A stretch of DNA of 64,000 nucleotides. Source: Helicobacter pylori. Its GTDB lineage: Bacteria > Campylobacterota > Campylobacteria > Campylobacterales > Helicobacteraceae. The number at the start of each line of letters is the position of its first letter. The first letter of the stretch is position 1. Below, piece after piece: positions 17,250 through 26,952 of this stretch. The notes beneath the pieces are model-generated. The model was given only the letters and a program-made list of their open reading frames with translations, did not search any database and was not told the DNA's origin. A program made the position numbers and the translations under genes. The stretch is taken from the NCBI RefSeq assembly GCF_030323545.1, contig NZ_CP122954.1, positions 1,543,315 through 1,607,314 on the forward strand, given 5' to 3'.

Positions 17250-18176
17250 TTACTGGCTTATTAGCGCGTCTTTATCCACATGCTCTTGGAGCTGAACAAT
17301 GTCTTCTAAAACCCAAAACAAATTCTTCCATTCAATAAATTTATTTTCTTCTAGAGCGCTTTGAAAATGATCCAAATCCCATGCCAGAAATTTTTCTGCG
17401 TCTAAAATTTTACCCAAAAAGCGCACTTCATAATGCAATTTTTCGCCGCCGCTATTACCGCTCTTCCCGCTATAGCCAATCAACTGCCCTTTTTGGATAA
17501 AGCTTTTAGGCTGCACATTGACATGATCTAAATGCGTGTAAATGGAGCTAAAACCAAACGCATGTTCAATGCGCACCAAGTTCCCATACCCCACATTAGA
17601 ATTAGTCTTCACAAAATCCACAATCCCATCAGCGCTCGCATACACAGGCGTGTTTAATGGCGCAATAAAATCAATCCCGGATTCAACGCCCTTAATCTTT
17701 TTAATAGGGTGGTTCCTTTCTTTGGTGGATTTGATCGCGCTATAAGTTTTTAGGGGCATGCCATTAGGAATGAGCATGAGCGCTAAATGTTTTTGAGCCA
17801 AATTCAAATTTTCTAAATCCACTCCATCATAGAGATGCACGCCCCCATTAGCCCCTCTTTTGATTTCAATCAAGGATTCTAATCCGCGAATCTTTTGCCC
17901 CACAATAAAGAGCTCTTCTCGCTTGTTTTTAATCTCTTTTGTCAAAGTGTAATTTTTTTGATACAAATCCCTAAAATCCCTTAAAACCGCGTTCCTCTCG
18001 CTTGTCATCGTATCCATTTTAGCGATTAAAAATTTTAAAAACCCTACGCCAAGCCCCACGATCAACAAAAAAATAACAACAGAAATGATGAGGTTGCGTT
18101 TTAAATTTTTAGAAAATTTGAGCTGTTTAGAGCCTGATTCATCAATGATGGTGATCACAAGCTGGTTTTGTGGCAT
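17250..18176 (-). CDS. csd2: M23-like shape protein Csd2 (degenerate active site)
   Basis: About 308 residues with the same plan as Csd1: N-terminal membrane segment, coiled coil and LytM domain. The zinc site is degraded. The first His of the metal pair (HTGLD in Csd1) is replaced in VESGIDF, and HLH is replaced by KLH in GEKLHYEV. It is therefore expected to be a catalytically dead partner that pairs with Csd1, in line with published Csd1:Csd2 work. ATG 18176 overlaps the folC stop (TGATG), so translation is likely coupled. Confidence 0.9.
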   Translation of the reverse strand: MPQNQLVITIIDESGSKQLKFSKNLKRNLIISVVIFLLIVGLGVGFLKFLIAKMDTMTSERNAVLRDFRDLYQKNYTLTKEIKNKREELFIVGQKIRGLESLIEIKRGANGGVHLYDGVDLENLNLAQKHLALMLIPNGMPLKTYSAIKSTKERNHPIKKIKGVESGIDFIAPLNTPVYASADGIVDFVKTNSNVGYGNLVRIEHAFGFSSIYTHLDHVNVQPKSFIQKGQLIGYSGKSGNSGGEKLHYEVRFLGKILDAEKFLAWDLDHFQSALEENKFIEWKNLFWVLEDIVQLQEHVDKDALISQ

Positions 18177-19351
18177 CAATCCCTCTTCTTTTGATAGCGC
18201 TTATAAAAAGCGTTGGCTACTAGAAATGAGCCATACACCAAATAATTTTCATTTTCTTTTACATCTTCAAACAAAGCGTGTTCTAACCCTAAGGTTTCTA
18301 AAATCCCTTTAAGCTTTTCTAATTGGATAATCCTTTCATTATGCAATTCTAAAATCAAAACCTTTTTAACCACAGGCTTTAAAATTTCTAACACCCCACA
18401 AGCGTCTTTATCTTGATAGCAATTATAAATTAAAATAATTTTAGCGTTAAAAACGCGCTTGATTTCTTCTTTTAAGGCTTTGGCGCTATGGGGGTTATGC
18501 CCCACATCTATTAAGATATTAGGGCTTAAAAGCTCGCAACGGCCGATTAAATTTAGGGGCTTTAGGTTTTTTAAAACTTCTTGTTTATTGCATGGCAATA
18601 GCGTTTCAAACGCCTTTAGAGCCACTTCTAAATTCATCGCTAAAAAACGGGCTAAATGGTAGCGTTCAATATAGGCTTTCACTTCTTGTGAAATCTCGTT
18701 TTGAACCACAATCAATTTTGCGTGTTTGTCTTTGGCGATTTTTTGAGCGATATTCAAAACCAGTTCTTGTTGGGGAGCGATGATACTAAGAGAACCCATC
18801 GCTTTTAATTTGGTTTGTGCAATGCTTTCTAAACTATCCCCTAAAAATTCCTTATGATCATAATCAATGGGAGTGAAAATGCTTAGGGTTTTTTCTAAAG
18901 CGTTCGTGCTGTCAAACTCCCCCCCAAGCCCTGCTTCTAAAACCAAATAATCGCAATCTTTAGCGAGCATGACAGCTAGTAAGGTAGCGTATTCAAAATA
19001 CGAGCAAGCGCTGCTGAAAGCGTGCGATTGCAATTGCTGGTGGGCGTTTTCTAAAACGCTTTCTTCAACAACAGAGCCATTCAAAAAAAAGCGCTCCCTA
19101 AATTCAAAAACATGAGGGGAGGTGAAATGCAACACCTTAAAATTTTGATCGGCCAATAAAAGGGTTAAAAACCGCCCCGTGCTACCCTTGCCATTAGTCC
19201 CTACCACATGAATGACTTTGGCTTGGATCTCAAAAAAAGCGTTTTTAAAATCTTTATAAATTTGAATGAAACGGCTAGGATCAAATTTATGGTATTCCTT
19301 AGGCTTTGTTTCTAAAAACGCCCTTAATCCATTCAAAGGACTATTTTTCAT
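18176..19351 (-). CDS. folC: bifunctional folylpolyglutamate/dihydrofolate synthase
   Basis: A Mur-ligase family enzyme of about 391 residues that adds glutamate to dihydropteroate and folates using ATP. The nucleotide-binding loop GTNGKGSTGRF lies near the N-terminus, and LVLEAGLGGEFDSTNA is the family metal/ATP region. The frame is open to 19387. ATG 19351 has AAGGAAAA upstream and overlaps the lptE stop by 11 bp, so I prefer it. Gene order leuS-lptE-folC-csd2 suggests one transcript. Confidence 0.88.
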   Translation of the reverse strand: MKNSPLNGLRAFLETKPKEYHKFDPSRFIQIYKDFKNAFFEIQAKVIHVVGTNGKGSTGRFLTLLLADQNFKVLHFTSPHVFEFRERFFLNGSVVEESVLENAHQQLQSHAFSSACSYFEYATLLAVMLAKDCDYLVLEAGLGGEFDSTNALEKTLSIFTPIDYDHKEFLGDSLESIAQTKLKAMGSLSIIAPQQELVLNIAQKIAKDKHAKLIVVQNEISQEVKAYIERYHLARFLAMNLEVALKAFETLLPCNKQEVLKNLKPLNLIGRCELLSPNILIDVGHNPHSAKALKEEIKRVFNAKIILIYNCYQDKDACGVLEILKPVVKKVLILELHNERIIQLEKLKGILETLGLEHALFEDVKENENYLVYGSFLVANAFYKRYQKKRD

Positions 19352-19853
19352 TATTGAATTTTCCTTCATAAGCGATTTGTGCGACAAATTTAGTCAAAGT
19401 TTGCTCCACAGCCTGATTGATAGCGTAATAGCGGTTCTGGTAGGTATTAAGGGGGTCTTGCAAATTCACAGCGTAATTATAATACCCGCTATCTTGAAAA
19501 GTCTTTTGTGTGCCTCTTTTATTGTCGTAGGTGTAATTCACAGACACGGTCGCACGATAGAAAGTCGTAAAGCCTTCTTTATTTTGCGTGATACTCGTAT
19601 CGGTTACATTCGTGATTTCTATAATAATGATAGAATCCGCATCCTTTTCACTCGCTAAGCGGCTTTGGAAGCGTTGCACGACTAGACGATTCATCAAATC
19701 CTTAAACTCTACAGAGTTTTCAGGGTTAGGCAAATTCACAATGAGTTTCACATAGATGCTATCGCCTAAAGCGTTTTGAGCGTAAGCGGCGATGGGCTTA
19801 TACCCACAGCCCTTGAACAAAAGCAACACAATAAAAAAAAGTAAAGCCCTCAT
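19341..19853 (-). CDS. lptE: LPS-assembly lipoprotein LptE
   Basis: A 170-residue outer-membrane lipoprotein. The signal peptide ends in a lipobox around Cys17 (LFKGCGYKP), and the GYKP after the cysteine is the common LptE opening. LptE plugs the LptD barrel that inserts lipopolysaccharide. The rest is a mixed alpha/beta domain of weak conservation, as usual for the family. Its start overlaps the leuS stop by 4 bp (ATGA). It corresponds to HP1546. Confidence 0.82.
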   Translation of the reverse strand: MRALLFFIVLLLFKGCGYKPIAAYAQNALGDSIYVKLIVNLPNPENSVEFKDLMNRLVVQRFQSRLASEKDADSIIIIEITNVTDTSITQNKEGFTTFYRATVSVNYTYDNKRGTQKTFQDSGYYNYAVNLQDPLNTYQNRYYAINQAVEQTLTKFVAQIAYEGKFNNEK

Positions 19854-22273
19854 GCGACAACAAAATTAACAAGCTTATTAGGCACATAAATTTCTTTTTT
19901 AACGCTTGCATTTTCTAAATATTTTTCTAATGCTTTTTTAGCCAAAATAATGATTTCTTCTTTACTGGCGTTAATATTGACCTTCAATTCCGCGCGCCTT
20001 TTGCCATTAATGGTAAGCCCTAAAGTCATAAAGTCTTCTATTAAAGCGTTTTCATCGATCGCTATAGGCTTAAAATTCTCTCTTTTAAAAAGCCTCTCGC
20101 TCAACTCCCATGCCGTGTGCGGGATAATAGGCTCTAAAATTTGCAACAACACAAAATAACCCTCGCATAAAATTTGCTCATTATTTTGTGCACTCAAAGC
20201 GTTTAAAGCCTCCATGCAGCTTGCGATCAAAGTGTTAAACGCGTAAGCGCTTTCAGCCTTATTGAAAATTTCATGCGATTTTTTTAACGCTTCATAGACT
20301 TTTTTACGGGCTAGTTTTTGCACTTCATTCAGGCTGACTTCTTTAAATTCAGGCTTAGAAGTGGTAGGGGTAATGGCACTCGCTTTATCGTATAAGCGCT
20401 TGATAAACCGGTGCGCCCCCTCTAAAGCGCTGTCATTCCATTCTAACTCTTTAGCCGGTGGGGCAGCAAAAAGGATAAAGAGCCTTGCAGCATCAGCCCC
20501 GTATTTTTTAAGTATCTCTTTAGGGCTAACGACATTGCCTTTAGACTTGCTCATCTTAGCACCATCTTTTAAGACCATGCCTTGAGTGATAAGCTGTTTA
20601 AAAGGCTCATCTAAATCAAGATAGCCCAAATCCCTTAAAGCCTTAGTGAAAAAACGCGCGTATAACAAGTGCAAAATCGCATGTTCAATGCCTCCAATGT
20701 AAGTATCCACCGGCATGAAATACTTCAAGTAATTTTGATCAAACGCTTGATTTTCACGCTCATCTTTGGGGGTGGTGTAGCGCAAGAAATACCAGCTGGA
20801 TTGGATGAAAGTATCCATGGTGTCTGTTTCTCTTAAAGCGTCTTTATGGCATTTGGGGCATTGAGCGAATTTCCAACTCGCATGCTTTTCTAACGGATTG
20901 CCCTCCCCATCAATCACAATATCTTCAGGTAAAGTTACCGGCAGTTGGGTTTCAGGCACAATCCCACAATGTTTGCAATGAATCATTGGAATGGGTGCCC
21001 CCCAATACCTTTGACGGCTCACCCCCCAATCTTGCAAGCGGTAGTTGATCACCCTTTTACCGAGATTTTCTTTTTCAAAATAAGCGATGATTTGCTCTCT
21101 GGCCACTGAGCTAGAAAGATCGCTCCACTCCCCGCTATTTTTTAAAACCTCTTCTTTGGTGTGGGGCAAATTTTGAGGGCTTTGAGTGATCACTTTAATA
21201 GGGATATGATACAGATTAGCGAATTCAAAATCCCTTTCATCGCAGGCTGGCACGCCCATTAACGCCCCAGAGCCATAATTAGCTAGGGCGAAATTAGCCA
21301 CCCAAACCGGGATTTTTTGCTTTGTTAAAGGGTGGATAGCGTAAATGCCTAAAAACACCCCTTTTTTCTCTAAAGCTCTTTCTCTTTGAGTCGTGTTTAA
21401 AATCGCTTTAATCATCTTTGAATCTTCTTGGCTCACTTGCTTAATGGCATGCTCTACTAAAGGGTGTTCTGGGGCGATAGCGATGTAAGTTACGCCATAA
21501 ATGGTGTCCGCTCTTGTGGTAAAAACTTCAATTTCTTGAATGCCATTGCAAGCTTTCAAGCACTCATCAGCGATTTTAAAACCAAATTGCAACCCGCTAG
21601 ATTTTCCTATCCAGTTTTTTTGCATGATTAGGACTTGAGAAGGCCAATGATTTTCTAAAGTTTCTAAGTCTTTTAGTAATTCTTCAGCGTAGTTTGTGAT
21701 CTTCAAATAATATTGATAGAGTTCTTTTTGAATCACTTCTGTATCGCAACGCCAGCACCTCCCATCAATGACTTGCTCATTAGCTAAAACGGTTTTGTCG
21801 TTAGGGCACCAATTGAGCATGGCTTTTTTGCGATAGACTAGCCCTTTTTCCCACAAATCAATGAAAAATTGCTGTTCGAATTTCGTGTAATCCGGATCTG
21901 AAGTGGCAAATTCCCTGTTTTTAGAAAAAGAAAATCCTAAAGCTTCAAACTCTTTTTGCATGTTTTCAATGTTTTCATAAGTCCAGGTTTTAGGGTGGAT
22001 ACCATGCTTAATGGCCGCATTTTCTGCAGGCATCCCAAAAGAATCAAACCCCATAGGGTGTAACACATTGTAAGAATGCAAACGATAATAACGCGCCAAC
22101 GCATCGCCAATGGTGTAATTGCGCACATGCCCCATGTGGATTTCCCCACTAGGATAAGGCAGCATGCTTAGAATGTATTTTTTAGGGAGATTAAAATCGT
22201 CTTTAGGCTCAAAACTCTTATTTTTCCACCAAAATTCTTGCCATTTTTTTTCTATATTGATAAAATCCATCAT
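19850..22273 (-). CDS. leuS: leucyl-tRNA synthetase
   Basis: An 807-residue class I aminoacyl-tRNA synthetase charging tRNA-Leu. The HIGH motif is present as HMGH in [12 protein letters not shown] and the KMSKS loop as [15 protein letters not shown]1 editing domain follows between them, with the [10 protein letters not shown] threonine-rich editing site, and a zinc-ribbon-like CxxC pair (CKHCG, CPKCH) is visible. The length is slightly short of the E. coli enzyme (860), as usual for this genus. It could start at ATG 22273 or at the adjacent ATG 22270. Confidence 0.96.
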   Translation of the reverse strand: MMDFINIEKKWQEFWWKNKSFEPKDDFNLPKKYILSMLPYPSGEIHMGHVRNYTIGDALARYYRLHSYNVLHPMGFDSFGMPAENAAIKHGIHPKTWTYENIENMQKEFEALGFSFSKNREFATSDPDYTKFEQQFFIDLWEKGLVYRKKAMLNWCPNDKTVLANEQVIDGRCWRCDTEVIQKELYQYYLKITNYAEELLKDLETLENHWPSQVLIMQKNWIGKSSGLQFGFKIADECLKACNGIQEIEVFTTRADTIYGVTYIAIAPEHPLVEHAIKQVSQEDSKMIKAILNTTQRERALEKKGVFLGIYAIHPLTKQKIPVWVANFALANYGSGALMGVPACDERDFEFANLYHIPIKVITQSPQNLPHTKEEVLKNSGEWSDLSSSVAREQIIAYFEKENLGKRVINYRLQDWGVSRQRYWGAPIPMIHCKHCGIVPETQLPVTLPEDIVIDGEGNPLEKHASWKFAQCPKCHKDALRETDTMDTFIQSSWYFLRYTTPKDERENQAFDQNYLKYFMPVDTYIGGIEHAILHLLYARFFTKALRDLGYLDLDEPFKQLITQGMVLKDGAKMSKSKGNVVSPKEILKKYGADAARLFILFAAPPAKELEWNDSALEGAHRFIKRLYDKASAITPTTSKPEFKEVSLNEVQKLARKKVYEALKKSHEIFNKAESAYAFNTLIASCMEALNALSAQNNEQILCEGYFVLLQILEPIIPHTAWELSERLFKRENFKPIAIDENALIEDFMTLGLTINGKRRAELKVNINASKEEIIILAKKALEKYLENASVKKEIYVPNKLVNFVVA

Positions 22274-22279
22274 TACCCC

Positions 22280-22618
22280 TTAATCTGTTTCGCTCGTTAC
22301 AACGCTTTCAATCAACAAAAAGATGAGACTGAAAGCGTTACTAATCAACGCCCCGATCATGAGCATGTAAGCTGTAACCAAATTATTTAAAATCTGTAAA
22401 AACACAAATGCCGGTATGAGATGCAACACGGTAGCTAAAGAGCTCGCCAACAGCTCTGAAGCGAAACGCTTACACACCCCAATTTTGAGCGTAACAGAAA
22501 TAAGATTTAAAGCTAACGCTACAAACAACACCACCGTGTTAGGCTCATACAAAAACCCTGCAATGGTGGTTAAAGAAATAAGGCTAAACAGCACATGAAC
22601 GACCCGACCCCAATCCAT
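22280..22618 (-). CDS. small four-helix inner-membrane protein, function unknown
   Basis: A 112-residue very hydrophobic protein with about four membrane segments and almost no soluble part. It lies 9 bp after secF and 6 bp before leuS in an apparent operon. I recognise it only as a conserved Helicobacter/Campylobacter gene (HP1548-like). A role with the Sec proteins is suggested by position only and is not shown by the sequence. Confidence 0.7.
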   Translation of the reverse strand: MDWGRVVHVLFSLISLTTIAGFLYEPNTVVLFVALALNLISVTLKIGVCKRFASELLASSLATVLHLIPAFVFLQILNNLVTAYMLMIGALISNAFSLIFLLIESVVTSETD

Positions 22619-22627
22619 AGAAACTCC

Positions 22628-23599
22628 TTAAACTTGACCGCCCTCATACAAACGGCGCATTTTTTCTTTCTCTTGAGCTTTTTTGATTTTTCTAGCCTCA
22701 TTCTCATAATATTTATCCATATCAAAGCCCAACAATAACGCTACTTTAGGGGCGATGAAAATAGAGCTATAAGTCCCTACAATCGTGCCTATTAGCATGG
22801 GCAATGAAAAGCCAATAATGATCTTACTCCCAAACACGCACAAAATCAACACCACAAAAAACACGGTTAAAGAAGTTAAAAGCGTGCGCGTGAGCGTGCT
22901 GGAAATGGCTTCATCAATGGCTTGAATGGCGTTTTTGGTTTTTTGAGAGAGCATCTCTTCTCTGATCCGATCAAAAATAATGATCGTATCATTAATAGAA
23001 TACCCAATCAAAGTGAGCAAAGCCGCAATCACTTCCAAATTCATATCAATCTTAAAAACAATCACTGAGCTTGCCACTAAAATCACATCATGCACAAGCG
23101 CAATAACGCTCGCTAAAGCAAAACGCCATTCATAGCGGAAACTCACATAAACCATGATCGCCATTAACGCTAAAATCAGCGATAAAACGCCCTTTTCTTT
23201 CAATTCGCTCCCCACTCTAGGGCCAACGGTGTCAAATTTACGGATTTCAAAATCGCCACTGGGTTTTAGAATGTTAGCCACGATAGCGTTCAAATCTTCG
23301 TTTTCAGCCGTTTCTACAAAAGGGAATTTGATTAAAATTTCTTCTTTAGAGCCAAATTCGCTCACTTGCACGCCCTTAAAGCGAGCTTCTTTTTCAAAAA
23401 GATCGCGCACTTCTTTAACGGGAGCGTTTTGAGTGTAACGCACTTGCACCAAACTCCCCCCCGCAAAATCAATCCCTAAAGAAAACCCTTTAAAAAACAA
23501 AAGCCCCAACGCTAAAAGCGCTAAGATCGCTGAAACAACCACCCCATAATTGGAATAACGCATGAAGCTTAAGATTCTAGTTTGTTTGAATAATTCCAT
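22628..23599 (-). CDS. secF: Sec translocase accessory subunit SecF
   Basis: A 323-residue RND-family membrane protein with six membrane segments and a periplasmic P domain. The entry GIDFAGGSLVQVRY near residue 40 and the VIALVHDVILV and GYSINDTIIIFDRIRE segments are SecF signatures, the latter containing the polar residues for proton flow. SecF works with SecD and YajC to pull exported proteins across the inner membrane. It follows secD by 8 bp. Confidence 0.95.
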   Translation of the reverse strand: MELFKQTRILSFMRYSNYGVVVSAILALLALGLLFFKGFSLGIDFAGGSLVQVRYTQNAPVKEVRDLFEKEARFKGVQVSEFGSKEEILIKFPFVETAENEDLNAIVANILKPSGDFEIRKFDTVGPRVGSELKEKGVLSLILALMAIMVYVSFRYEWRFALASVIALVHDVILVASSVIVFKIDMNLEVIAALLTLIGYSINDTIIIFDRIREEMLSQKTKNAIQAIDEAISSTLTRTLLTSLTVFFVVLILCVFGSKIIIGFSLPMLIGTIVGTYSSIFIAPKVALLLGFDMDKYYENEARKIKKAQEKEKMRRLYEGGQV

Positions 23600-23607
23600 A
23601 AAACCTC

Positions 23608-25185
23608 CTAAGCTCTTTTATTCACGCCAAACCAAAAGTAAAGGCTTTTTGTTTGTGTGAGTTTAGGCAAAAGGGCTTGATAAATCCCTTGCGTGCCTAC
23701 AATAGCGGTGATAATAGAGGCTAAAATCCCAATGCCTGTGGTTAGGGCAAAGCCTTTAATCGCTCCTGTGCCATAAGCGTATAACAACACTGAAGCGATC
23801 AAGGAAGTGATATTAGAATCAAAGATCGCCCGGCTCGCATTGATATAGCCTAAATGGATCGCTTTAGCGATGCTTTCATTCTCTCTTAAGACCTCTCTAA
23901 TGCGCTCATTGATAATGATATTAGCATCCACGGCAATCCCCACGGTTAAAACAATTCCCGCCATTCCAGGTAAAGTCAGCGTCGCTCCAAAAACCGCCAT
24001 GACCGCCACAATCAAAAAAAGATTGACCACTAACGCCAAACAAGCGATCACCCCCGCCATAGAGTAATAAAGCACCATAAAGCCCATCACTAAAATAAAG
24101 CCCCCAACCAGAGCGATAATGGAAGTTTTAACGCTGTCTTTCCCCAAACTCGGGCCAATAATTCTTTTTTCTAAAACCTGAATGGGAGCGCTCATCGCCC
24201 CACTCCTTAAAGCGATCGCTAAATCGCTCGCTTGAGCCACGCTAAAATTCCCGCTAATTTGCCCACTCCCTCCGCCAATACGCTCCCTAATCACTGGGGC
24301 TGAATAAACCTTATTGTCTAAAACAATCGCCATGCGTTTGCCCACATTCGCGCCTGAGAAATCCCCAAAAATCTTAGCCCCTTGCGCATCTAGCGTGAAG
24401 CTCACCACCGGCTGGTTGTTTTGATCATACACCACTTTCGCATCTGTAAGCATTTCGCCATCTAAAATGGGGATCGCTTTGAGCAAGATTTTACCACCCA
24501 TTTCCACATCCGATAACAACACGCTGCCTAATTTTTGAGCCTCTAAATCCGTCATTTTCATCGCATCTTTATTGTGCTCTTCATCCACCGCCATCATCTG
24601 CAAATGAGCGGACCTTGAAATCAACTCTTTAGCGCGCCGTTCTTCTTCTAAAGTCTTAATACCGGGCAATTGCACCGAAATTTCTTCTCGGCCTTGCTGA
24701 ATGACTATAGGCTCTGCCAAACCAAATTGATCCAAGCGGTTACGAATGATCCCTATCACTTGCAAAATCGTGTTTTTACGCAATTCCTCTTGCTCTAAAG
24801 GGGTGAGCTTCACGCTATAAAACCCCGCTTCTTTGTTGATTTCAAACTGGCTATGGCCTTGCAATTCCAATAAAAGCGCGTCTAATTTTTTCGCTTCATC
24901 TTCATCTAAAAGCTCAAAACTGATCCCCTCTAGGCTGGATTTAATGTCTTTAAGCAAGATATTTTGCTTTTTAGCGTTGTATTCTAAAGCGGACGCCAAG
25001 CTTAAATACTTGTTTTTTAAGGCTTCATCGGTTTGCACCCCTAAAAGCATGTTTAACCCTCCCCTTAAATCCAAACCTAAAGTGATTTTAGGGCCTTTAG
25101 TCTCTAGCAAAGAAGGCACAGAAAACCCTACCCCTAAAAGAAGCGCACAAATAAAAACGATTAAACGAGGGTTAAAAAGTTTCAT
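23608..25185 (-). CDS. secD: Sec translocase accessory subunit SecD
   Basis: A 525-residue RND-family subunit with one N-terminal membrane helix, a large periplasmic region (opening [14 protein letters not shown]) and five C-terminal helices. These include the conserved [18 protein letters not shown] motif. Together with SecF it uses proton motive force to aid protein export. Its ATG overlaps the yajC stop by 4 bp (ATGA). A short segment of this gene (24650-24735) is nearly duplicated inside yajC. Confidence 0.95.
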   Translation of the reverse strand: MKLFNPRLIVFICALLLGVGFSVPSLLETKGPKITLGLDLRGGLNMLLGVQTDEALKNKYLSLASALEYNAKKQNILLKDIKSSLEGISFELLDEDEAKKLDALLLELQGHSQFEINKEAGFYSVKLTPLEQEELRKNTILQVIGIIRNRLDQFGLAEPIVIQQGREEISVQLPGIKTLEEERRAKELISRSAHLQMMAVDEEHNKDAMKMTDLEAQKLGSVLLSDVEMGGKILLKAIPILDGEMLTDAKVVYDQNNQPVVSFTLDAQGAKIFGDFSGANVGKRMAIVLDNKVYSAPVIRERIGGGSGQISGNFSVAQASDLAIALRSGAMSAPIQVLEKRIIGPSLGKDSVKTSIIALVGGFILVMGFMVLYYSMAGVIACLALVVNLFLIVAVMAVFGATLTLPGMAGIVLTVGIAVDANIIINERIREVLRENESIAKAIHLGYINASRAIFDSNITSLIASVLLYAYGTGAIKGFALTTGIGILASIITAIVGTQGIYQALLPKLTQTKSLYFWFGVNKRA

Positions 25186-25565
25186 TTAGTTGTTATTTGG
25201 CGTTGTTTCAAAGTTTTAGTACCAGATAATTTTGCCGAGATTTCTTCTCTGCCTTGTTGGATAACTATAGGCTCTGCCAAACCAAATTGATCCAATTCGT
25301 CTAATTTGAACGCTATATAGTTTTTAGAAAGTTTAGCGGTGGTGTCATCATTGAGCTTCACGCTAAAAAAATTCGCTTCCGCTTTAAGCACCTCAACGAT
25401 CAACCCGCCTTGAGTGACAACTTTATCGCCCTTAGTCAAGCCCTCTATCATTTCTTTGTGCTTTTTTTGTTGCTGGCGTTGCGGTCGAACAATCAAAAAA
25501 TAAAAAATAAGAAACAACACCACAAAGGGTAAAAGCGTCGTTAGAATTTCTTTAGTTTGTCCCAT
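25182..25565 (-). CDS. yajC: Sec accessory protein YajC with SecD-derived tail
   Basis: A 127-residue YajC: one N-terminal membrane helix (about residues 9-26), a basic stretch (RPQRQQQKK), then the small conserved domain ([15 protein letters not shown]). The last 40 residues are not usual YajC. They repeat a SecD segment ([19 protein letters not shown]), encoded by DNA nearly identical to secD 24650-24735. Most YajC proteins end near residue 90-110. It is the first gene of the yajC-secD-secF set, opening 48 bp upstream of nhaA's end. Confidence 0.88.
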   Translation of the reverse strand: MGQTKEILTTLLPFVVLFLIFYFLIVRPQRQQQKKHKEMIEGLTKGDKVVTQGGLIVEVLKAEANFFSVKLNDDTTAKLSKNYIAFKLDELDQFGLAEPIVIQQGREEISAKLSGTKTLKQRQITTK

Positions 25566-25612
25566 TTAATTCCCTTAAAAGATGTTTTAATCTCAAATTA
25601 TAGCATTTTTAA

Positions 25613-26929
25613 CTATTTCTTTAAAGCCGCTCTTTGGTTTAATAAAAATAAATACAAAGCCCCTATGATCCCAGAAATCAAAGATCCCAGTAAAATCGCA
25701 ATTTTTGCCACTTCCATAGCGTCCTTATGCTCGCTTATGAAAGCCAAATTAGAAATAAACATAGACATGGTAAAGCCAATCCCTGCTAAAAGCCCAGCCC
25801 CCAAAATATGCCACCAGCTGATGCCTTTAGGGCGCGCGGTGATTTTAAGCTTTTCGCTTATAAAAGTGACGAGAAAAATCCCTAAAGGCTTGCCCAAACA
25901 AAGCCCTAAAATAACCCCTAAAAGCACCTTATCCACTTCTAAATTGATGCTAGAATCAACGCTCACCCCAGCGTTTGCAAACGCAAATAAGGGCATGATG
26001 AAATACCCGCTAATGGGGGCTAAAAAATGCTCCAATCTTTCTAAGGGGCTTTGTAAAGCGCTCGCTTTTTCTTCAATGGAATGCAAGATCTCTTGCTGTT
26101 CTTTGGTCAAAAGCGCTCCTGAACTCGTTTCTGCGTATCGCTTGCCCAGCTCTAAAAGCTCTACATTTTTAGAATCTTTAGGGATCTTCACCGGTATCAT
26201 AAAAGCTAGAATCACTGCAGCAATCGTCGCATGGATACCGCTCTCATGCACGCAAAACCAAAGCAACACCCCTAAAAGCAAGTAAGGGATAAGCGAGCGG
26301 GTATTCAAGTGGTTTAATACAGCTAGAATGAGAACCACCCCTAAAGCCCCTAAAAGCCATGCGAATTTTAAATTCGTGGTATAAAAAAGCGCGATCACCA
26401 CAATAGCCCCCAAGTCATCAGCCACCGCTAGAGTGATTAAAAAAACCTTTAAAGCGGTTGGCACCCTCTTGCCTAAAAGCATGATCACGCCCAAAGCGAA
26501 CGCAATATCTGTCGCCATAGGGATCCCAAAACCATGCTGAGAAGGCGTGTTAGCGTTAAGAAAAAAATAAATCAATCCTGGGGCTATCATGCCCCCTATA
26601 GCCGCAATCACAGGAAAAGAAGCTTTTTTGAAACTGGATAGCTCCCCAAACAACAATTCTCGCTTGATCTCTAATCCTATCATTAAAAAAAATAACGCCA
26701 TTAAAACATCATCAATCCAGTGATGCAAACTAAAGCCGATGAAAAAATCCCCTATTTGAAACCCAAAAGGGGTGTGCCATAGCGCAAAATAACTTTCTTT
26801 TAAAAACGAATTAGCCACCACCATCGCTAAAACAGCGTTTAAAAAGAGGAAAATCCCTCCAAAAGACTCGCTTTTAATGAAGTTTTTAAGCGTCACACTG
26901 AGCGCGTTTTCTGTTTTTTTGATATTCAT
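25613..26929 (-). CDS. nhaA: Na+/H+ antiporter NhaA
   Basis: A 438-residue antiporter of the inner membrane with about 12 helices, exporting Na+ in exchange for protons. The paired aspartates are seen in VADDLGAIVVIALFY, and GHxxx-type helix IV/XI crossing segments are recognisable (MATDIAFALGV). The frame is open to 26962, but ATG 26929 gives MNIKKTENAL and the known length. It has an extended middle loop (about residues 240-290), typical of the H. pylori enzyme. The upstream addA gene ends 24 bp before this start. Confidence 0.93.
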   Translation of the reverse strand: MNIKKTENALSVTLKNFIKSESFGGIFLFLNAVLAMVVANSFLKESYFALWHTPFGFQIGDFFIGFSLHHWIDDVLMALFFLMIGLEIKRELLFGELSSFKKASFPVIAAIGGMIAPGLIYFFLNANTPSQHGFGIPMATDIAFALGVIMLLGKRVPTALKVFLITLAVADDLGAIVVIALFYTTNLKFAWLLGALGVVLILAVLNHLNTRSLIPYLLLGVLLWFCVHESGIHATIAAVILAFMIPVKIPKDSKNVELLELGKRYAETSSGALLTKEQQEILHSIEEKASALQSPLERLEHFLAPISGYFIMPLFAFANAGVSVDSSINLEVDKVLLGVILGLCLGKPLGIFLVTFISEKLKITARPKGISWWHILGAGLLAGIGFTMSMFISNLAFISEHKDAMEVAKIAILLGSLISGIIGALYLFLLNQRAALKK

Positions 26930-26952
26930 AGACAACCTTAAAATTTTTAATT

